A DNA stretch of 49,169 bases from an uncultured Microbacterium sp. (GCF_947632095.1 NZ_CANROA010000014.1:1-49169), one strand, 5' to 3'. Shown: positions 17,446-27,342, counted from the stretch's first letter. Notes: generated by a model from the sequence alone, not told the origin. A program made the numbers and translations.

Positions 17446-18144
17446 ATGCGCGAAGTCTTCCACCAGTCCCTCGAGGACCTCCAGTCCCGCCTCGTGGAGA
17501 TCGCCGATCTCGTCACGGTCTCCATCGACAAGGCCACCCGAGCCTTCGCCCAGAGCGACGTCTCACTCGCCGAAGAGGTCATCGCCGACGACAGCCTCAT
17601 CGACGAGAAGGCCGTCGCCCTCGACGAGCAGGCGATCGAGATCCTCGCCCGTCAGCAGCCGGTCGCCCGCGACCTGCGGATCGTCGTCTTCGCCCTGCGG
17701 GTGAGCGCCTCGCTCGAGCGCATGGGCGACATGTCCGAGCACATCGCCCAGCTCGCCCGCCTGCGCTTCCCCGAGCGCGCCATCCCGAAGGGCCTCAAGA
17801 GCACCTTCACGAAGATGGGCGAGCAGGATGTCGAGATCGCCCGTACTCTGTCCGAACTGCTGCGCACGCAAGATCTGCGTCTGGCCGACCACATCCGCAA
17901 CGCGGACGATGACGTCGACGAACTGCACGCGCGCGTCTTCGAGAAGGTCCTCAGCGACAGTTGGAAGGGCGAGGCGGAGGCGACCGTCGACGCCACCCTG
18001 GCCAGCCGCTACCACGAGCGCTTCGCGGACCACGCGGTCGCGATCGCCAAGAAGGTCGTCTATCTCGCAACCGGCGACTGGGCCGTCGAAGAGGAGGACA
18101 TCCCCCTCGCGGTCGAAGCGCACGCCGCGACGCTCGAGGACTGA
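17446..18144 (+). CDS. phoU: Phosphate-signalling regulator PhoU
   Basis: A 232-residue all-helical protein made of two PhoU repeats (about 1-110 and 115-220). The metal-cluster motif ExxxD appears in helix ERMGDMSEHIA of the first repeat and RYHERFADHAVAIAKKVV of the second. PhoU links the Pst transporter to the sensor kinase and holds it in a phosphatase state when phosphate is plentiful. AAAGG at 17431-17435 precedes the ATG. It is transcribed away from senX3 with a PHO-box-like triple repeat upstream, and its 5' leader shares a 14-base block with that of pstS. A long palindrome follows the stop. Confidence 0.96.
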   Translation: MREVFHQSLEDLQSRLVEIADLVTVSIDKATRAFAQSDVSLAEEVIADDSLIDEKAVALDEQAIEILARQQPVARDLRIVVFALRVSASLERMGDMSEHIAQLARLRFPERAIPKGLKSTFTKMGEQDVEIARTLSELLRTQDLRLADHIRNADDDVDELHARVFEKVLSDSWKGEAEATVDATLASRYHERFADHAVAIAKKVVYLATGDWAVEEEDIPLAVEAHAATLED

Positions 18145-18200
18145 TCCGCGGCATCCGGTCATCGCCGGAGTCTGCTGCCCTCGCCGAGCACCGGCTTATA

Positions 18201-18246
18201 CGTCGAGCTCCCGCCGTACCTGCGCAGGTACGGCGGGAGCTCGACG
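18201..18246. terminator. Bidirectional terminator between phoU and gpmA
   Basis: A perfect 46-base palindrome: 23-base arms beginning CGTCGAGCTCCC and ending GGGAGCTCGACG with no unpaired centre. It lies in the 120-base gap between the convergent phoU and gpmA stops. The symmetry makes it usable from either side. Confidence 0.9.
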
Positions 18247-18264
18247 GTAAGACGGGGCTCGCTG

Positions 18265-19011
18265 TTACTTGTTGCCCTGCGAAGCGACCGCGGCAGCACC
18301 GGCGGCAGCGGCCTCGGGGTCGAGGTAACGGCCCGGGCCCGTGGGAACGTTGTTCTCGTCGAGCTCGTAGACCAGCGGGATGCCGGTGGGGATGTTGAGG
18401 GATGCGATGTCATCATCGCTGATGCCCTCGAGGTGCTTGACCAGGCCTCGCAGCGAGTTGCCGTGCGCCGCGACGAGAACCGTCTTGCCGGCCTCGAGGT
18501 CGGGAACGATCGACTCGTGCCAGTACGGCAGCATGCGGTCGATGACGATCTTCAGCGACTCCGTGCCGGGAACCTCGCCGTCGATGCCGGCGTAGCGCGG
18601 GTCGTTCACCTGGCTGAACTCGCTGTCGGCGTCGAGGACGGGCGGCGGCACGTCGAACGAACGGCGCCACAGCTGGAACTGCTCGGGGCCGAATTCCTCG
18701 AGCGTCTGCGCCTTGTCCTTGCCCTGCAGCGCGCCGTAGTGGCGCTCGTTGAGGCGCCAGGTGCGGGTCAACGGGATCCACAGGCGGTCGGCGGCGTCGA
18801 GCGCGATGTTCGCGGTCTGGATGGCGCGGCTCAGCAGCGACGTGTGCAGCACATCGGGCAGGATGCCGGTCTCGGCGAGCAGCTCGCCGCCGCGCTGGGC
18901 CTCGGCCTTGCCCTGCTCGGTCAGGCGGACATCCACCCATCCGGTGAAGAGGTTCAGTTCATTCCATTCGCTCTGGCCGTGGCGGAGCAGGATCAGGGTG
19001 CGCGTCGTCAT
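18265..19011 (-). CDS. gpmA: 2,3-bisphosphoglycerate-dependent phosphoglycerate mutase
   Basis: A 248-residue glycolytic enzyme interconverting 3- and 2-phosphoglycerate in the cytoplasm. The phosphohistidine motif LRHGQSEWN is at about 8-16. The substrate loop [15 protein letters not shown], the ERHYGALQG segment and the second catalytic histidine in [10 protein letters not shown] are all present. The C-terminal tail is alanine-rich. The length fits the dPGM family. The start at 19011 is divergent from the methyltransferase gene at 19059; its 3' end faces the phoU terminator. Confidence 0.96.
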   Translation of the reverse strand: MTTRTLILLRHGQSEWNELNLFTGWVDVRLTEQGKAEAQRGGELLAETGILPDVLHTSLLSRAIQTANIALDAADRLWIPLTRTWRLNERHYGALQGKDKAQTLEEFGPEQFQLWRRSFDVPPPVLDADSEFSQVNDPRYAGIDGEVPGTESLKIVIDRMLPYWHESIVPDLEAGKTVLVAAHGNSLRGLVKHLEGISDDDIASLNIPTGIPLVYELDENNVPTGPGRYLDPEAAAAGAAAVASQGNK

Positions 19012-19058
19012 GGCACCAGTCTATCCAGCGGGCTCCGCCGCGATGGCAGGATGGAAGC

Positions 19059-19880
19059 ATGGCGTCATCTCCCCTCGGACACCCCACCCGAGGCACCACG
19101 GGAACAAATCGGCTTCGCCGCAACGACCGGTGGATCGCCGCATCCGACGCTTTCCTCCGGGCCGCTGACCCACTCGTGATCGACCTCGGGTACGGGGCCA
19201 GCGGCGTCACCGCGTTCGAGCTGGCGACGCGCCTTTCGAAGGTGCGGACGGACGCCGAGGTGATCGGCTTCGAACTCGACCCGGCACGCGTCGCGACCGC
19301 GTCCGCGCAGCTCGAGGACATCCGCGCGGGCCGAACCCCGTTCTCCCCCGACCTGCGGGTCGCCTTCTCCCGTGGTGGTTTCGAGGTGCCTCTCACCGCA
19401 GATCGCCGGCCGGCCGCGATCCGCGCGATGAACGTTCTCCGCCAGTACGACGAGTCCGACGTCGCCGACGCCTGGCGGTCGATGAGCGCGCGCCTCGCCC
19501 CCGGCGGGATGCTGTTCGAGGGCACGTGCGACGAGATCGGCCGCATCGCCAGTTGGGTCGACGTCTCCTCCGCCGCCGAGCCTCTGCGGTTCACGATCTC
19601 CTTGCGCCTCGCCGAGCTCGAGCATCCGGGGATCGTCGCCGAACGCCTCCCGAAGGCACTCATCCACCGCAACGTGCCGGGTGAGCGCATCCACGATCTG
19701 CTCACGGCTCTCGACCGCGAGTGGGACCGCTCCGCCGCGCTGTCTGCCTTCGGGGCGACCCAGCGCTTCCTCGCGACGGTCCGCGCGGTGCGCGATGCCG
19801 GGTGGCCGGTTCTCGGTGGTCCGCGCCGCTGGCGCCTCGGCGAGCTCACCGTGCCGTGGGATGCCGTCCGCCCTCTTTGA
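19059..19880 (+). CDS. Class I SAM-dependent methyltransferase
   Basis: A 273-residue protein. The SAM-binding motif I is VIDLGYGASGVTAFELA at about 40-56, followed by the acidic strand VIGFELDPARV, where the glutamate should bind the ribose hydroxyls, and a motif III-like LAPGGMLFEGTCDEIG. The N terminus has RRNDRWIAAS, also found in actinobacterial members next to gpmA. No substrate can be assigned. It converges with ygfZ, with 34 bases between the stops. Confidence 0.85.
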   Translation: MASSPLGHPTRGTTGTNRLRRNDRWIAASDAFLRAADPLVIDLGYGASGVTAFELATRLSKVRTDAEVIGFELDPARVATASAQLEDIRAGRTPFSPDLRVAFSRGGFEVPLTADRRPAAIRAMNVLRQYDESDVADAWRSMSARLAPGGMLFEGTCDEIGRIASWVDVSSAAEPLRFTISLRLAELEHPGIVAERLPKALIHRNVPGERIHDLLTALDREWDRSAALSAFGATQRFLATVRAVRDAGWPVLGGPRRWRLGELTVPWDAVRPL

Positions 19881-19914
19881 GCGGATTCCCACCGACCCGA
19901 GCGATGCGAGCAGC

Positions 19915-21033
19915 TCAGGCCTTGCGGGGGTCCTGGCCCTCCGGGCGACGCGAGAGACGCGTCAGACGCGGCACGTCGGCGACGGCTCCCGCATCAGCCG
20001 GGACGATGACCTGCTGCGCTGCGGAGATCTCGACGCCGTCGATACGCACCGTCAGATCGCCGGTCGGCGCACGTCGCGACAGGATCGCCAAAGCGATCGG
20101 GCCGTCCTCGTAATGGCGTGCCACCGATGTGATGCTGCCGACCTCGGATTCGCCGGCGAACACCGGCGCACCCCGCTCGGGCAGCACGGCATCGCTGCCA
20201 TCGAGGTGCAGAGCCGCCAGACGGCGCGGCGGATGCCCGAGGTTGTGCACCTTCGCGACCGTCTCCTGCCCGCGGTAGCAGCCCTTGTTCAGGTGCACCG
20301 CGCTGCGGATCCAATCGGCCTCGTGCGGCAACGACCGCTCATCGACCTCGGCCGACCAGCGCGGACGCCACGCGGCGACGCGCAGCGCCTCGGCGGCGAG
20401 CAGTCCGGCGACGGGGAGATCAGACACAGCGGATGCCTCGGCCTCCGCGCCGACGATCGCCACACGCCACGCGTACTCGGCAGCCGGATGGTCGGCGGCG
20501 GCGGAATACTGATGACCTCCGGCCTGGACGGCAACCCAGGGGTCGGCCCACACCAGCGGCGTGCCGTTCGGCGACGCGGCGGCCCCTCTCACAACAGGCT
20601 CGGCGTCGCCTCCGGAGAAGAAGCCGAGGAGCTCGAGATCGGGGCGCGGCGTCACCGTCACCCGCGAGCGGAACACCATGCGGCCGAGCCAGGTGCTCAG
20701 CCCCGGGGCATCCTCAGCGTCGGCGATGAGCCAGACAGAGGCTCCGTCTTCGAGCACGCCGGCGGCGTGCTCGACGCGCCCCTGCGGATCGAGCACGAGG
20801 AGCTCCGTGCTGTCGCCGGCGCGCAGGCGCGCGACGGACTGAGAGGTGACCGAGTCCAACCAGCTGAGACGATCCTCGCCGGAGACCTCGATGACCGCGC
20901 GATCGCCCAGCAGTGCCACCGCGGATCCGCGCGCGAGATCGCGCTGTTCGCGCAGGGGATCGCCGAGATGGGCGAGGACGCCGTCGGCGACCACGGCCGC
21001 CGGACGTGCGGCGAAGGAATCGAGAAGAGTCAT
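19915..21033 (-). CDS. ygfZ: YgfZ/GcvT folate-binding protein
   Basis: A 372-residue protein of the GcvT-like superfamily. YgfZ-type proteins bind tetrahydrofolate and support repair or assembly of iron-sulfur clusters. The diagnostic motif KGCYRGQE with its cysteine is at about 244-251, followed by the typical NLGHPPRRLAALHLDG segment. The N-terminal folate domain includes VIEVSGEDRLSWLDSVTSQ. The ATG at 21033 follows the preceding gene's stop by one base, so it is translated as part of a three-gene unit with the nitrobindin-like gene and the small membrane peptide. Confidence 0.93.
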   Translation of the reverse strand: MTLLDSFAARPAAVVADGVLAHLGDPLREQRDLARGSAVALLGDRAVIEVSGEDRLSWLDSVTSQSVARLRAGDSTELLVLDPQGRVEHAAGVLEDGASVWLIADAEDAPGLSTWLGRMVFRSRVTVTPRPDLELLGFFSGGDAEPVVRGAAASPNGTPLVWADPWVAVQAGGHQYSAAADHPAAEYAWRVAIVGAEAEASAVSDLPVAGLLAAEALRVAAWRPRWSAEVDERSLPHEADWIRSAVHLNKGCYRGQETVAKVHNLGHPPRRLAALHLDGSDAVLPERGAPVFAGESEVGSITSVARHYEDGPIALAILSRRAPTGDLTVRIDGVEISAAQQVIVPADAGAVADVPRLTRLSRRPEGQDPRKA

Positions 21034-21034
21034 G

Positions 21035-21652
21035 TCAGACCCGGGCCAGGCGCGCAGAGGCGTGCGAAGACATCGCTCCGCCGACCGCCGCGATGTCCCA
21101 GGCCCACAGGAGGTGCCCGTCGACCAGTCCGTACATGCGGCTGGCTGCGCCATAGGCCTTGCCCGCGGGCGGGCTGACGATGGCGTCGCTGCCGATGTCG
21201 ATGCGCGGGCCGTTGATCTCGCCGATGTACAGCTCGAGCACGCCGTCGGAATGCGCGATCGAGACTTCGATCGGGAACCCGCCGGATGCTGCGCGCAGCG
21301 CCTCGACGTCGTCGACGGTCCGCGCCGCCGCGGACTCCACGGCGGGAAGCAGCGCCGGTCCGGCATCCGTCGCCTCGGCCGGACGTGCCAGGCGCCAGAA
21401 CCCCGTCTCGGCTACGAGGGGGATCGACACCTCGACGGCCTCATCCGGAGCACCGGAGGAGGTCTGCGTCGCCGTGGCCGAATAGTTCAGATAGCCCGCA
21501 CCGTCATGGCTGAAGCTCACGCGATGCGTGAACTCGCCCTGATACCGCTGGTCGCCGGCGGTGTAGTCGATCACACCGGAGCCCTCCCAGACGCCGATGA
21601 GCCAGCTCAGCGGAGCGAGATCAGCGGGGAGATCGGTGGGGATTTCGAGCAC
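21035..21652 (-). CDS. Nitrobindin-like FABP-family heme-binding protein
   Basis: A 205-residue all-beta protein of the THAP4/nitrobindin family, a 10-stranded barrel that binds ferric heme. The family start [13 protein letters not shown] (GxWxGxG, residues 20-26) is clear. The C terminus has SSHASARL, a plausible site of the axial histidine. Related actinobacterial proteins isomerise peroxynitrite to nitrate. Compared with the usual size of about 165 residues it has an alanine-rich insertion at about 95-115 ([20 protein letters not shown]). It lies directly upstream of ygfZ; an iron-sulfur repair protein next to a peroxynitrite-handling protein is functionally sensible. Confidence 0.87.
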   Translation of the reverse strand: MLEIPTDLPADLAPLSWLIGVWEGSGVIDYTAGDQRYQGEFTHRVSFSHDGAGYLNYSATATQTSSGAPDEAVEVSIPLVAETGFWRLARPAEATDAGPALLPAVESAAARTVDDVEALRAASGGFPIEVSIAHSDGVLELYIGEINGPRIDIGSDAIVSPPAGKAYGAASRMYGLVDGHLLWAWDIAAVGGAMSSHASARLARV

Positions 21653-21664
21653 GGCAGACTCGGA

Positions 21665-21778
21665 TCAGCGCTGGCCGCGGAACAGGTTGCGCAGCACGAC
21701 ACCGGCCACGAAAACGATCGCGAGACTTGCAAGACCGAGCAGGCCGATGAAGAAGAATTCGAGAGCGACGAGGTCCAT
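21665..21778 (-). CDS. Small single-pass membrane peptide
   Basis: A 37-residue open reading frame: [20 protein letters not shown], then [17 protein letters not shown]. It has one hydrophobic segment of about 24 residues with a positively charged C terminus, so it should sit with the C terminus in the cytoplasm. It ends 12 bases before the nitrobindin-like gene and points the same way. Codon choice is GC-rich at third positions like its neighbours. A GTG two codons earlier is an alternative start. No family is recognised. Confidence 0.5.
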   Translation of the reverse strand: MDLVALEFFFIGLLGLASLAIVFVAGVVLRNLFRGQR

Positions 21779-21812
21779 GGCCACCACTCTACCCCTCTCG
21801 GCCGTGCGCGTC

Positions 21813-22103
21813 TCAGACCGGGATCAGAGCGACGAGCCCGAAGGCCGCGGAGACGATGCCGAGCAGGAGGAGGGAGCCGGTCACGCTCGCCGCCGTCCGG
21901 AAGATGAAGCCCGACGTCTGCCCGTGCGCGAGCTGCACCACGAAGGACAACAGCACGGCTCCGCCGAAGCCGACGATCAGCCACTGCATGCGCCATGTCT
22001 CAGGCACGAAGACCCCGATGGCGATCGCAGCGATGAGCGCCGCACCCCAGACGGCGACCACGCCGATGAGAGGGTTGCGCGGCGCGAGTGCGGGTTCGGA
22101 CAT
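21813..22103 (-). CDS. Small integral membrane protein
   Basis: A 96-residue protein with about three to four hydrophobic segments ([57 protein letters not shown]) separated by short loops. The N terminus is [11 protein letters not shown]; an ATG at 22121 would add six residues. No motif or family is recognised. It lies upstream of the nitrobindin-ygfZ unit with 34 bases in between and is divergent from glnR. Membership in the same transcript is possible. Confidence 0.65.
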   Translation of the reverse strand: MSEPALAPRNPLIGVVAVWGAALIAAIAIGVFVPETWRMQWLIVGFGGAVLLSFVVQLAHGQTSGFIFRTAASVTGSLLLLGIVSAAFGLVALIPV

Positions 22104-22241
22104 GACTCCATTGTTACTCATCCGACGCAGAACCAGCCCCAGCGACGTCGAGTCGGGTTCTCGGGATCGATATCATGGGCCCACGGCGCCGTACCCGAAC
22201 GCCGCTCAGGGCGCCGGATCCGTCGCCGGGAAGGAGTGCGC

Positions 22242-22925
22242 ATGGCACTGATCCTGGTTCTGACACCCGCGCCCGCGAAACGGGTGCTTCCCGCGCTCGA
22301 GCTGCTCAGCCATCACGTGCGCCAGATCCCCGCAGAACCGGCTCAGCTCGTCAGCGCGCCCGAGAGCGACATCGTCATCGTCGACGGATGCACAGATCTC
22401 GCCGCAGCGAAGTCCTTGTGCAAGCTGCTGCGCACGACAGGGCAGGACGCGCCTCTGATCCTCGCGGTCACGGAGGGCGGTATGAGCGCGGTCTCCGGGG
22501 ACTGGGGCATCGACGATGTGCTGCTCGCCGATGCGGGCCCCGCCGAGACCGATGCGCGCATCCGCCTCGCCCTGGCACGCAGCGCCGAGAGCTCCGCTCC
22601 GGCCCGGGTGCAGGCATCCGGCGTCACGATCGACGAGCAGTCCTATTCGGCGAAGCTTCACGGCAAACCTCTCGACCTCACCTACAAGGAGTTCCAGCTC
22701 CTGCACTTCCTCGCCACCCACCCTTCTCGGGTGTTCACCCGGGAACAGCTGCTCAGCGAGGTATGGGGCTACGACTACTTCGGCGGCACCCGCACGGTCG
22801 ACGTCCACGTGCGCCGTCTGCGCGCCAAACTCGGCGATCAGGAGCAGATCATCGGCACGGTCCGCAACGTCGGCTACCGTTTCAACGTCTACGACGACGA
22901 GCAGACGCCCGCGCCGGTGCGCTGA
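22242..22925 (+). CDS. glnR: Nitrogen regulator GlnR (orphan OmpR-type)
   Basis: A 227-residue regulator. The N-terminal receiver-like domain carries the GlnR hallmarks [20 protein letters not shown] and [20 protein letters not shown], but it lacks the usual acidic pocket, so it is not expected to be phosphorylated in the classical way. The C-terminal winged helix is [20 protein letters not shown] followed by the recognition region [19 protein letters not shown]. GlnR governs nitrogen assimilation genes such as glnA and amtB in actinobacteria. AAGGAG at 22231-22236 sets the ATG. It lies next to the phosphate genes, as in several actinobacteria. Confidence 0.88.
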   Translation: MALILVLTPAPAKRVLPALELLSHHVRQIPAEPAQLVSAPESDIVIVDGCTDLAAAKSLCKLLRTTGQDAPLILAVTEGGMSAVSGDWGIDDVLLADAGPAETDARIRLALARSAESSAPARVQASGVTIDEQSYSAKLHGKPLDLTYKEFQLLHFLATHPSRVFTREQLLSEVWGYDYFGGTRTVDVHVRRLRAKLGDQEQIIGTVRNVGYRFNVYDDEQTPAPVR

Positions 22926-22978
22926 ACCGTCGCATCTCATTCACCCGCTCGTCGCGCTCCGGTGACAAGATGTAGTGC

Positions 22979-25144
22979 ATGATCGATCCCGCTTTCCCTG
23001 ACGCCGGACTCGGCGACGCCGAGGATGATGACTTCGATGCCGTCGAGAAGCCGGATTCGATGCTGCCGGATCACCGCTACCACGACCGCGAGGTGAGCTG
23101 GCTGGCGTTCAACCAGCGGGTTCTCGAGCTCGCCGAGGACCCCTCGCTCCCCGAGCTGGAGAGGGCGAACTTCCTGGCGATCTTCGCCAGCAACCTCGAC
23201 GAGTTCTTCATGGTGCGCGTCGCGGGCCTCAAGCGCCGCATCCTCACCGGCCTCGCAGTGCCGACCAACGTCGGCCGCTCCCCCTCGGACGTGCTCGCCG
23301 ATATCTCCCGCGAGGCGCACGCTCTGCAGCTGCGCCATGCCGCCGCGTGGACCGATCTCGTCCGCCCGGCACTCGCGGATGCCGGGATCGAGATCTCCGA
23401 ATGGGATGCGCTCAGCGACAGCGAGCGCAGCGCCCTGACCGAGTACTTCCAGCTGCACGTCTTCCCCGTGCTCATGCCGCTGGCGGTCGACCCCGCGCAC
23501 CCCTTCCCCTACATCTCCGGGCTGTCGCTGAACCTCGCCATCCGCATCCGCAACGCCCGCACCGGGCGCCAGGAGTTCGCGCGACTCAAGGTGCCCGCGA
23601 TGCTGCCGCGCCTCGTCGAGGTTCCCGGCACCAGCGAGATCAAGCGCTTCCTCCCGCTGGAAGATCTGCTCTCCAACCATCTCGACGACCTGTTCCCCGG
23701 CATGGAGGTGCTCGACCACCACGCGTTCCGCCTCACCCGCAACGAAGATGTGGAGATCGAGGAGGATGAAAGCGAGAACCTCATCCAGGCCCTCGAAGCC
23801 GAGCTCCTCCGGCGCCGTTTCGGTCCGCCGATCCGCCTCGAGATCACCGACGACATGGATGATGTCACGCTCGATCTGCTGATCACCGAGCTCGACATCA
23901 CGGATCAGGAGGTCTACCGCCTCCCCGGACCGCTCGATCTTCGCGCCCTGTTCTCCCTGTCGAAGGTCGATCGCCCCGATCTGCGCTATCCCCCGCACCT
24001 GCCCACGACGGCCCTGCCGTTCCAGCCGGCGGGATCAAGCACCCGCGCAGACATCTTCGCCGCGATCCGCAAGAGCGACGTGCTCGTGCACCACCCGTAC
24101 GAGTCGTTCGCGACGAGCGTGCAGGCCTTCCTCGAACAGGCAGCGCGCGACCCGCACGTCCTCGCCATCAAGCAGACCCTGTACCGCACCTCCGGAGACA
24201 GCCCCGTCGTGCAGGCGCTGATCGACGCCGCTGAGGCCGGCAAGCAGGTCCTCGCGCTCGTCGAGGTCAAGGCCCGCTTCGACGAGGCGAACAACATCGT
24301 CTGGGCGCGCAAGCTCGAAAAGGCCGGAGTCCACGTCGTCTACGGGCTCGTCGGCCTCAAGACCCACTGCAAGCTCGCCCTCGTCATCCGCGAGGAGGAG
24401 GGCATGCTGCGCCACTATTCCCACGTCGGGACAGGAAACTACAACCCCAAGACCAGCCGGGTCTACGAGGACTTCGGCCTGTTCACCGCCGATGCGCAGG
24501 TCGGCAAGGACCTCACCCGTCTGTTCAACGAGCTCAGCGGCTATGCGATCGAGAAGAAGTTCAAGCGTCTCCTCGTCGCACCGCTGCACCTGCGCAAGGG
24601 CCTGCTGCGCCTCATCAACGCCGAGCGCAAGATCGCCGAGGCCGGCAAGCCCGCGCGCATCCGCATCAAGGTCAACTCGATGGTCGATGAGGAGATCATC
24701 GACGCGCTGTACCGGGCCAGCCAGGCCGGGGTGAAGGTCGATGTGTGGGTGCGCGGCATCTGCAGCCTGCGCGTGGACCTGCCCGGTGTGAGCGACAACA
24801 TCACCGTGCGCAGCATCCTGGGGCGCTACCTCGAGCACTCGCGCATCTTCGCCTTCGGCGGCGACGGCGACCCGCAGGCCTACATCGGCAGTGCCGACAT
24901 GATGCACCGCAACCTCGATCGACGGGTTGAGGCTCTGGTACGCGTCACCGACCCCGCGCACATCGCCGAACTGCTGGCGTTCTTCGACCTCGCCATGGAC
25001 GACCGCACCGATTCGTGGCATCTCGGCGAGGGCGGCGTCTGGACGCGCCACTCGGAGGACTCCGAAGGAAACCCGCTCATCGACCTGCAGGACAAGACCA
25101 TGAATCAGATCCGGCGCCGGCGCCGATCCCGCTCGGTGCGATGA
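22979..25144 (+). CDS. ppk: Polyphosphate kinase 1
   Basis: A 721-residue PPK1, which reversibly polymerises the gamma-phosphate of ATP into polyphosphate. Domain order is the N-terminal helical domain ([20 protein letters not shown]), a head domain (about 130-330), and C1/C2 catalytic domains. The phosphohistidine is H463 in [11 protein letters not shown]. The ATP loop [17 protein letters not shown] is conserved. No strong ribosome site precedes the ATG at 22979, and a downstream start is possible because the first 25 residues are acidic and poorly conserved. It overlaps the Nudix-phosphatase gene by 4 bases and precedes pst, so polyphosphate and phosphate uptake are clustered. Confidence 0.96.
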   Translation: MIDPAFPDAGLGDAEDDDFDAVEKPDSMLPDHRYHDREVSWLAFNQRVLELAEDPSLPELERANFLAIFASNLDEFFMVRVAGLKRRILTGLAVPTNVGRSPSDVLADISREAHALQLRHAAAWTDLVRPALADAGIEISEWDALSDSERSALTEYFQLHVFPVLMPLAVDPAHPFPYISGLSLNLAIRIRNARTGRQEFARLKVPAMLPRLVEVPGTSEIKRFLPLEDLLSNHLDDLFPGMEVLDHHAFRLTRNEDVEIEEDESENLIQALEAELLRRRFGPPIRLEITDDMDDVTLDLLITELDITDQEVYRLPGPLDLRALFSLSKVDRPDLRYPPHLPTTALPFQPAGSSTRADIFAAIRKSDVLVHHPYESFATSVQAFLEQAARDPHVLAIKQTLYRTSGDSPVVQALIDAAEAGKQVLALVEVKARFDEANNIVWARKLEKAGVHVVYGLVGLKTHCKLALVIREEEGMLRHYSHVGTGNYNPKTSRVYEDFGLFTADAQVGKDLTRLFNELSGYAIEKKFKRLLVAPLHLRKGLLRLINAERKIAEAGKPARIRIKVNSMVDEEIIDALYRASQAGVKVDVWVRGICSLRVDLPGVSDNITVRSILGRYLEHSRIFAFGGDGDPQAYIGSADMMHRNLDRRVEALVRVTDPAHIAELLAFFDLAMDDRTDSWHLGEGGVWTRHSEDSEGNPLIDLQDKTMNQIRRRRRSRSVR

Positions 25145-26103
25145 CGGCCACGACCCTGAAGATGAACGACGACAAGGCCGTCTACGCCGCCGGCGCCGTG
25201 GTGTGGCGCCTGGTCGAGGGAAAACTGCGGATCCTGCTGATCCACCGGACGAAGTACCGCGATGTGACCCTCCCGAAAGGCAAGGTCGACCCGGGCGAGA
25301 TGCTCGCGCAGACCGCGGTGCGCGAGGTGCTCGAAGAAACCGGCATCCGGGTGAACCTCGGAGTTCCCGTCGGTGTGAGCCGCTACTTCATGCGCCCGAA
25401 GCGACAGAAGGTCGTTCACTATTGGGCCGCCGAAGCCACGGAGAAGGCCATCCGGGCGTCGAGCTTCGTTCCCAACAGCGAGATCGCCGCATTGGAGTGG
25501 GTCGGGCTGAAGAAGGCCCGAAAGCTCTTGAGCTATCCGGTCGACCTCGAGATCCTCGACGAGTTCGAGCGGCTCGTCGACGACGGTGTGCTGCACACGT
25601 TCCCCCTGATCGCGCTGCGCCATGCGAAGGCTGTGTCCCGCTCGGAGTGGGATCGGTCGGATGCGTCGCGTCCGCTCATCGAACGCGGACAGAAGCAGGC
25701 GCGCGCCATCGTGGCGCCCCTGCGTGCATTCGGCGTTCGTCGGATCATCACCAGCGACGCCGAACGCTGCCAGCAGACGATCGCTCCGCTCGCGAAAGCG
25801 CTAAAGCGGGAACCCGTGCTGACGGAGAACATCAGCCAGGACGCCTGGGAGGACGGCGTCGCCGACATCCGCAGCGTCATCGGCAAGCGCGTACGATCCC
25901 GCAAGCCCGCCGTTCTGTGCAGTCACGGACCGGTGCTCCCCGGCATCCTCTCCGAGATCGCCCTGGCGACCGGCACGATGCACGGCTCCTACCTCGGCAG
26001 CGCCTCAGCCCTGGATCTGGCCGCATTCTCGGTCGTCCACCTGTCATCGACCAACCCGGGCTCCGGCATCATCTCCATCGAAACGCACGTTCCCAAGATC
26101 TGA
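25141..26103 (+). CDS. Nudix hydrolase fused to a histidine phosphatase (MutT1-like)
   Basis: A 320-residue two-domain protein. The Nudix box lies at 47-69, with the sequence [12 protein letters not shown] at its start and REVLEETGI at its end. The second domain (about 155-320) is a phosphohistidine phosphatase with LRHAKA (R160, H161) and a late CSHGPVLPG. The same fusion is found in mycobacterial MutT1, which hydrolyses 8-oxo-(d)GTP and diadenosine polyphosphates. The ATG overlaps the ppk stop (ATGA), so the two are co-translated. The PHO box of pstS begins 3 bases after its stop. Confidence 0.92.
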   Translation: MTATTLKMNDDKAVYAAGAVVWRLVEGKLRILLIHRTKYRDVTLPKGKVDPGEMLAQTAVREVLEETGIRVNLGVPVGVSRYFMRPKRQKVVHYWAAEATEKAIRASSFVPNSEIAALEWVGLKKARKLLSYPVDLEILDEFERLVDDGVLHTFPLIALRHAKAVSRSEWDRSDASRPLIERGQKQARAIVAPLRAFGVRRIITSDAERCQQTIAPLAKALKREPVLTENISQDAWEDGVADIRSVIGKRVRSRKPAVLCSHGPVLPGILSEIALATGTMHGSYLGSASALDLAAFSVVHLSSTNPGSGIISIETHVPKI

Positions 26104-26105
26104 CG

Positions 26106-26138
26106 GTTCGCTCCCCGTTCACCTTCCGTTTACCTGCA
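26106..26138 (+). promoter_or_regulatory. Triple PHO-box-like repeat upstream of pstS
   Basis: Three contiguous 11-base units start at 26106, 26117 and 26128, with cores GTTCGCT, GTTCACC and GTTTACC. A further GTTAACC core at 26151 is out of phase by one base (12 bases after the third unit). This matches the 11-bp direct-repeat operator of actinobacterial phosphate regulators. A TAGCGT hexamer at 26166-26171 is a possible -10. The operator lies 83 bases upstream of the pstS start. Confidence 0.82.
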
Positions 26139-26221
26139 CGGGAGAGTCTCGTTAACCGTCGCGCTTAGCGTCACTGTGTGCCCTGCACCGGGCCCAACCA
26201 TCCACGATCGAAGGATCCACA

Positions 26222-27328
26222 GTGAAGATCTCCCGAATCGCACGTATCGGCGCCATCGGCGCCGTCGCCGCTCTCGCGCTCGCCGGCTGCGCCGCGAACG
26301 AAGGCGGCTCGACCGGTGGCTCGACCGACGAGGGCAACGGCTCGACGCTCTCCGGCACCATCGACGCGACCGGCGCCTCCTCGCAGGCCGCCGCCCAGGA
26401 GGCCTGGGTCGCCGCATTCCAGACCGCCCACACGGGTGTCACCGTCAACTACGAACCCACCGGATCCGGCACCGGCCGCGAGAACTTCCTCGAGGGCGGC
26501 AGCGACTTCATCGGCTCCGACCGCGCGTTCAACGACGACGAGATCGCCGCCGGCGGCTTCGGCGCCTGCACCACCGACGACATCGTCGAGATCCCCGCCT
26601 ACATCTCCCCCGTAGCCCTCGCGTTCAACATCGACGGAGTCGACACGCTCAACCTCGACGCGAACACCATCGCGAGCATCTTCGCCGGCACGATCGCCAA
26701 TTGGAACGACAGCGCCATCGCGGAGCAGAACCCCGACGCGACGCTCCCCGATCTGGCGATCTCGCCCGTGCACCGCTCCGACCCCTCGGGCACGCAGGAG
26801 ACGTTCACCACCTACCTCGCCTCCGCCGCACCCGAGGTCTGGACCTATGAGGTCTCCGACGAGTGGCCCATCTCCGGCGGCGAAGCCGCCCAGGGCACCT
26901 CCGGGGTCGTCCAGGCCATCACCGCCGGCAACGGTGCGATCGGCTTCGCGGACGCCTCGCAGGTCGGCGACCTCGGCCAGGTCCACGTCGAGGTCGACGG
27001 CGAGTACGTCGCCTACTCCGCCGATGCGGCATCCAAGCTGGTGGAGAACTCCCCGCTCGCAGAAGGCCGCGGCGCCGGCGACCTCGTGTTCGACGTCGAC
27101 CCCGCAGCAGCGACCGGCGGCGCCTACCCGATCGCACTCGTCAGCTACCTGATCGCCTGCGAGCAGTACGACGATGCGAACACCGGAGAGCTCGTCAAGG
27201 AGTACTTCAGCTACGTCGTCAGCGCCGAGGGACAGGCCGCAGCCGAGGAGAACGCCGGCAACGCCCCGATCTCCGATGGTCTGCGCGAGCAGGTCATCGC
27301 CGCGGTCGACCTGATCCAGGCAGGTTGA
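26222..27328 (+). CDS. pstS: Phosphate-binding lipoprotein PstS
   Basis: A 368-residue periplasmic-side substrate-binding protein of the Pst phosphate importer. The lipoprotein signal is MKISRIAR plus a hydrophobic core and LALAGC (lipidated C23). A serine/threonine/glycine linker follows, then the two-lobed PBP domain. Phosphate ligands are recognisable in GASSQAAAQ, in PTGSGTGRENF, and in the SDPSGTQETF segment. Translation starts at GTG 26222 with AAGGA at 26211-26215. It is headed by a triple PHO box and followed by a strong hairpin, so most transcripts probably stop after pstS, giving an excess of binding protein over PstCAB. Confidence 0.96.
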   Translation: MKISRIARIGAIGAVAALALAGCAANEGGSTGGSTDEGNGSTLSGTIDATGASSQAAAQEAWVAAFQTAHTGVTVNYEPTGSGTGRENFLEGGSDFIGSDRAFNDDEIAAGGFGACTTDDIVEIPAYISPVALAFNIDGVDTLNLDANTIASIFAGTIANWNDSAIAEQNPDATLPDLAISPVHRSDPSGTQETFTTYLASAAPEVWTYEVSDEWPISGGEAAQGTSGVVQAITAGNGAIGFADASQVGDLGQVHVEVDGEYVAYSADAASKLVENSPLAEGRGAGDLVFDVDPAAATGGAYPIALVSYLIACEQYDDANTGELVKEYFSYVVSAEGQAAAEENAGNAPISDGLREQVIAAVDLIQAG

Positions 27329-27342
27329 TGACCGTCCTCTGA

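Noticed and set aside
18201..18246. The 46-base palindrome as an attachment site or recombination site
   Set aside because: It lies between converging genes and is a symmetrical hairpin; no integrase or second copy is present.
22937..22978. A single ATTCACC core ahead of ppk as a possible PHO box
   Set aside because: No second or third unit occurs at 11-base spacing, so it is not comparable with the triplets before phoU and pstS.
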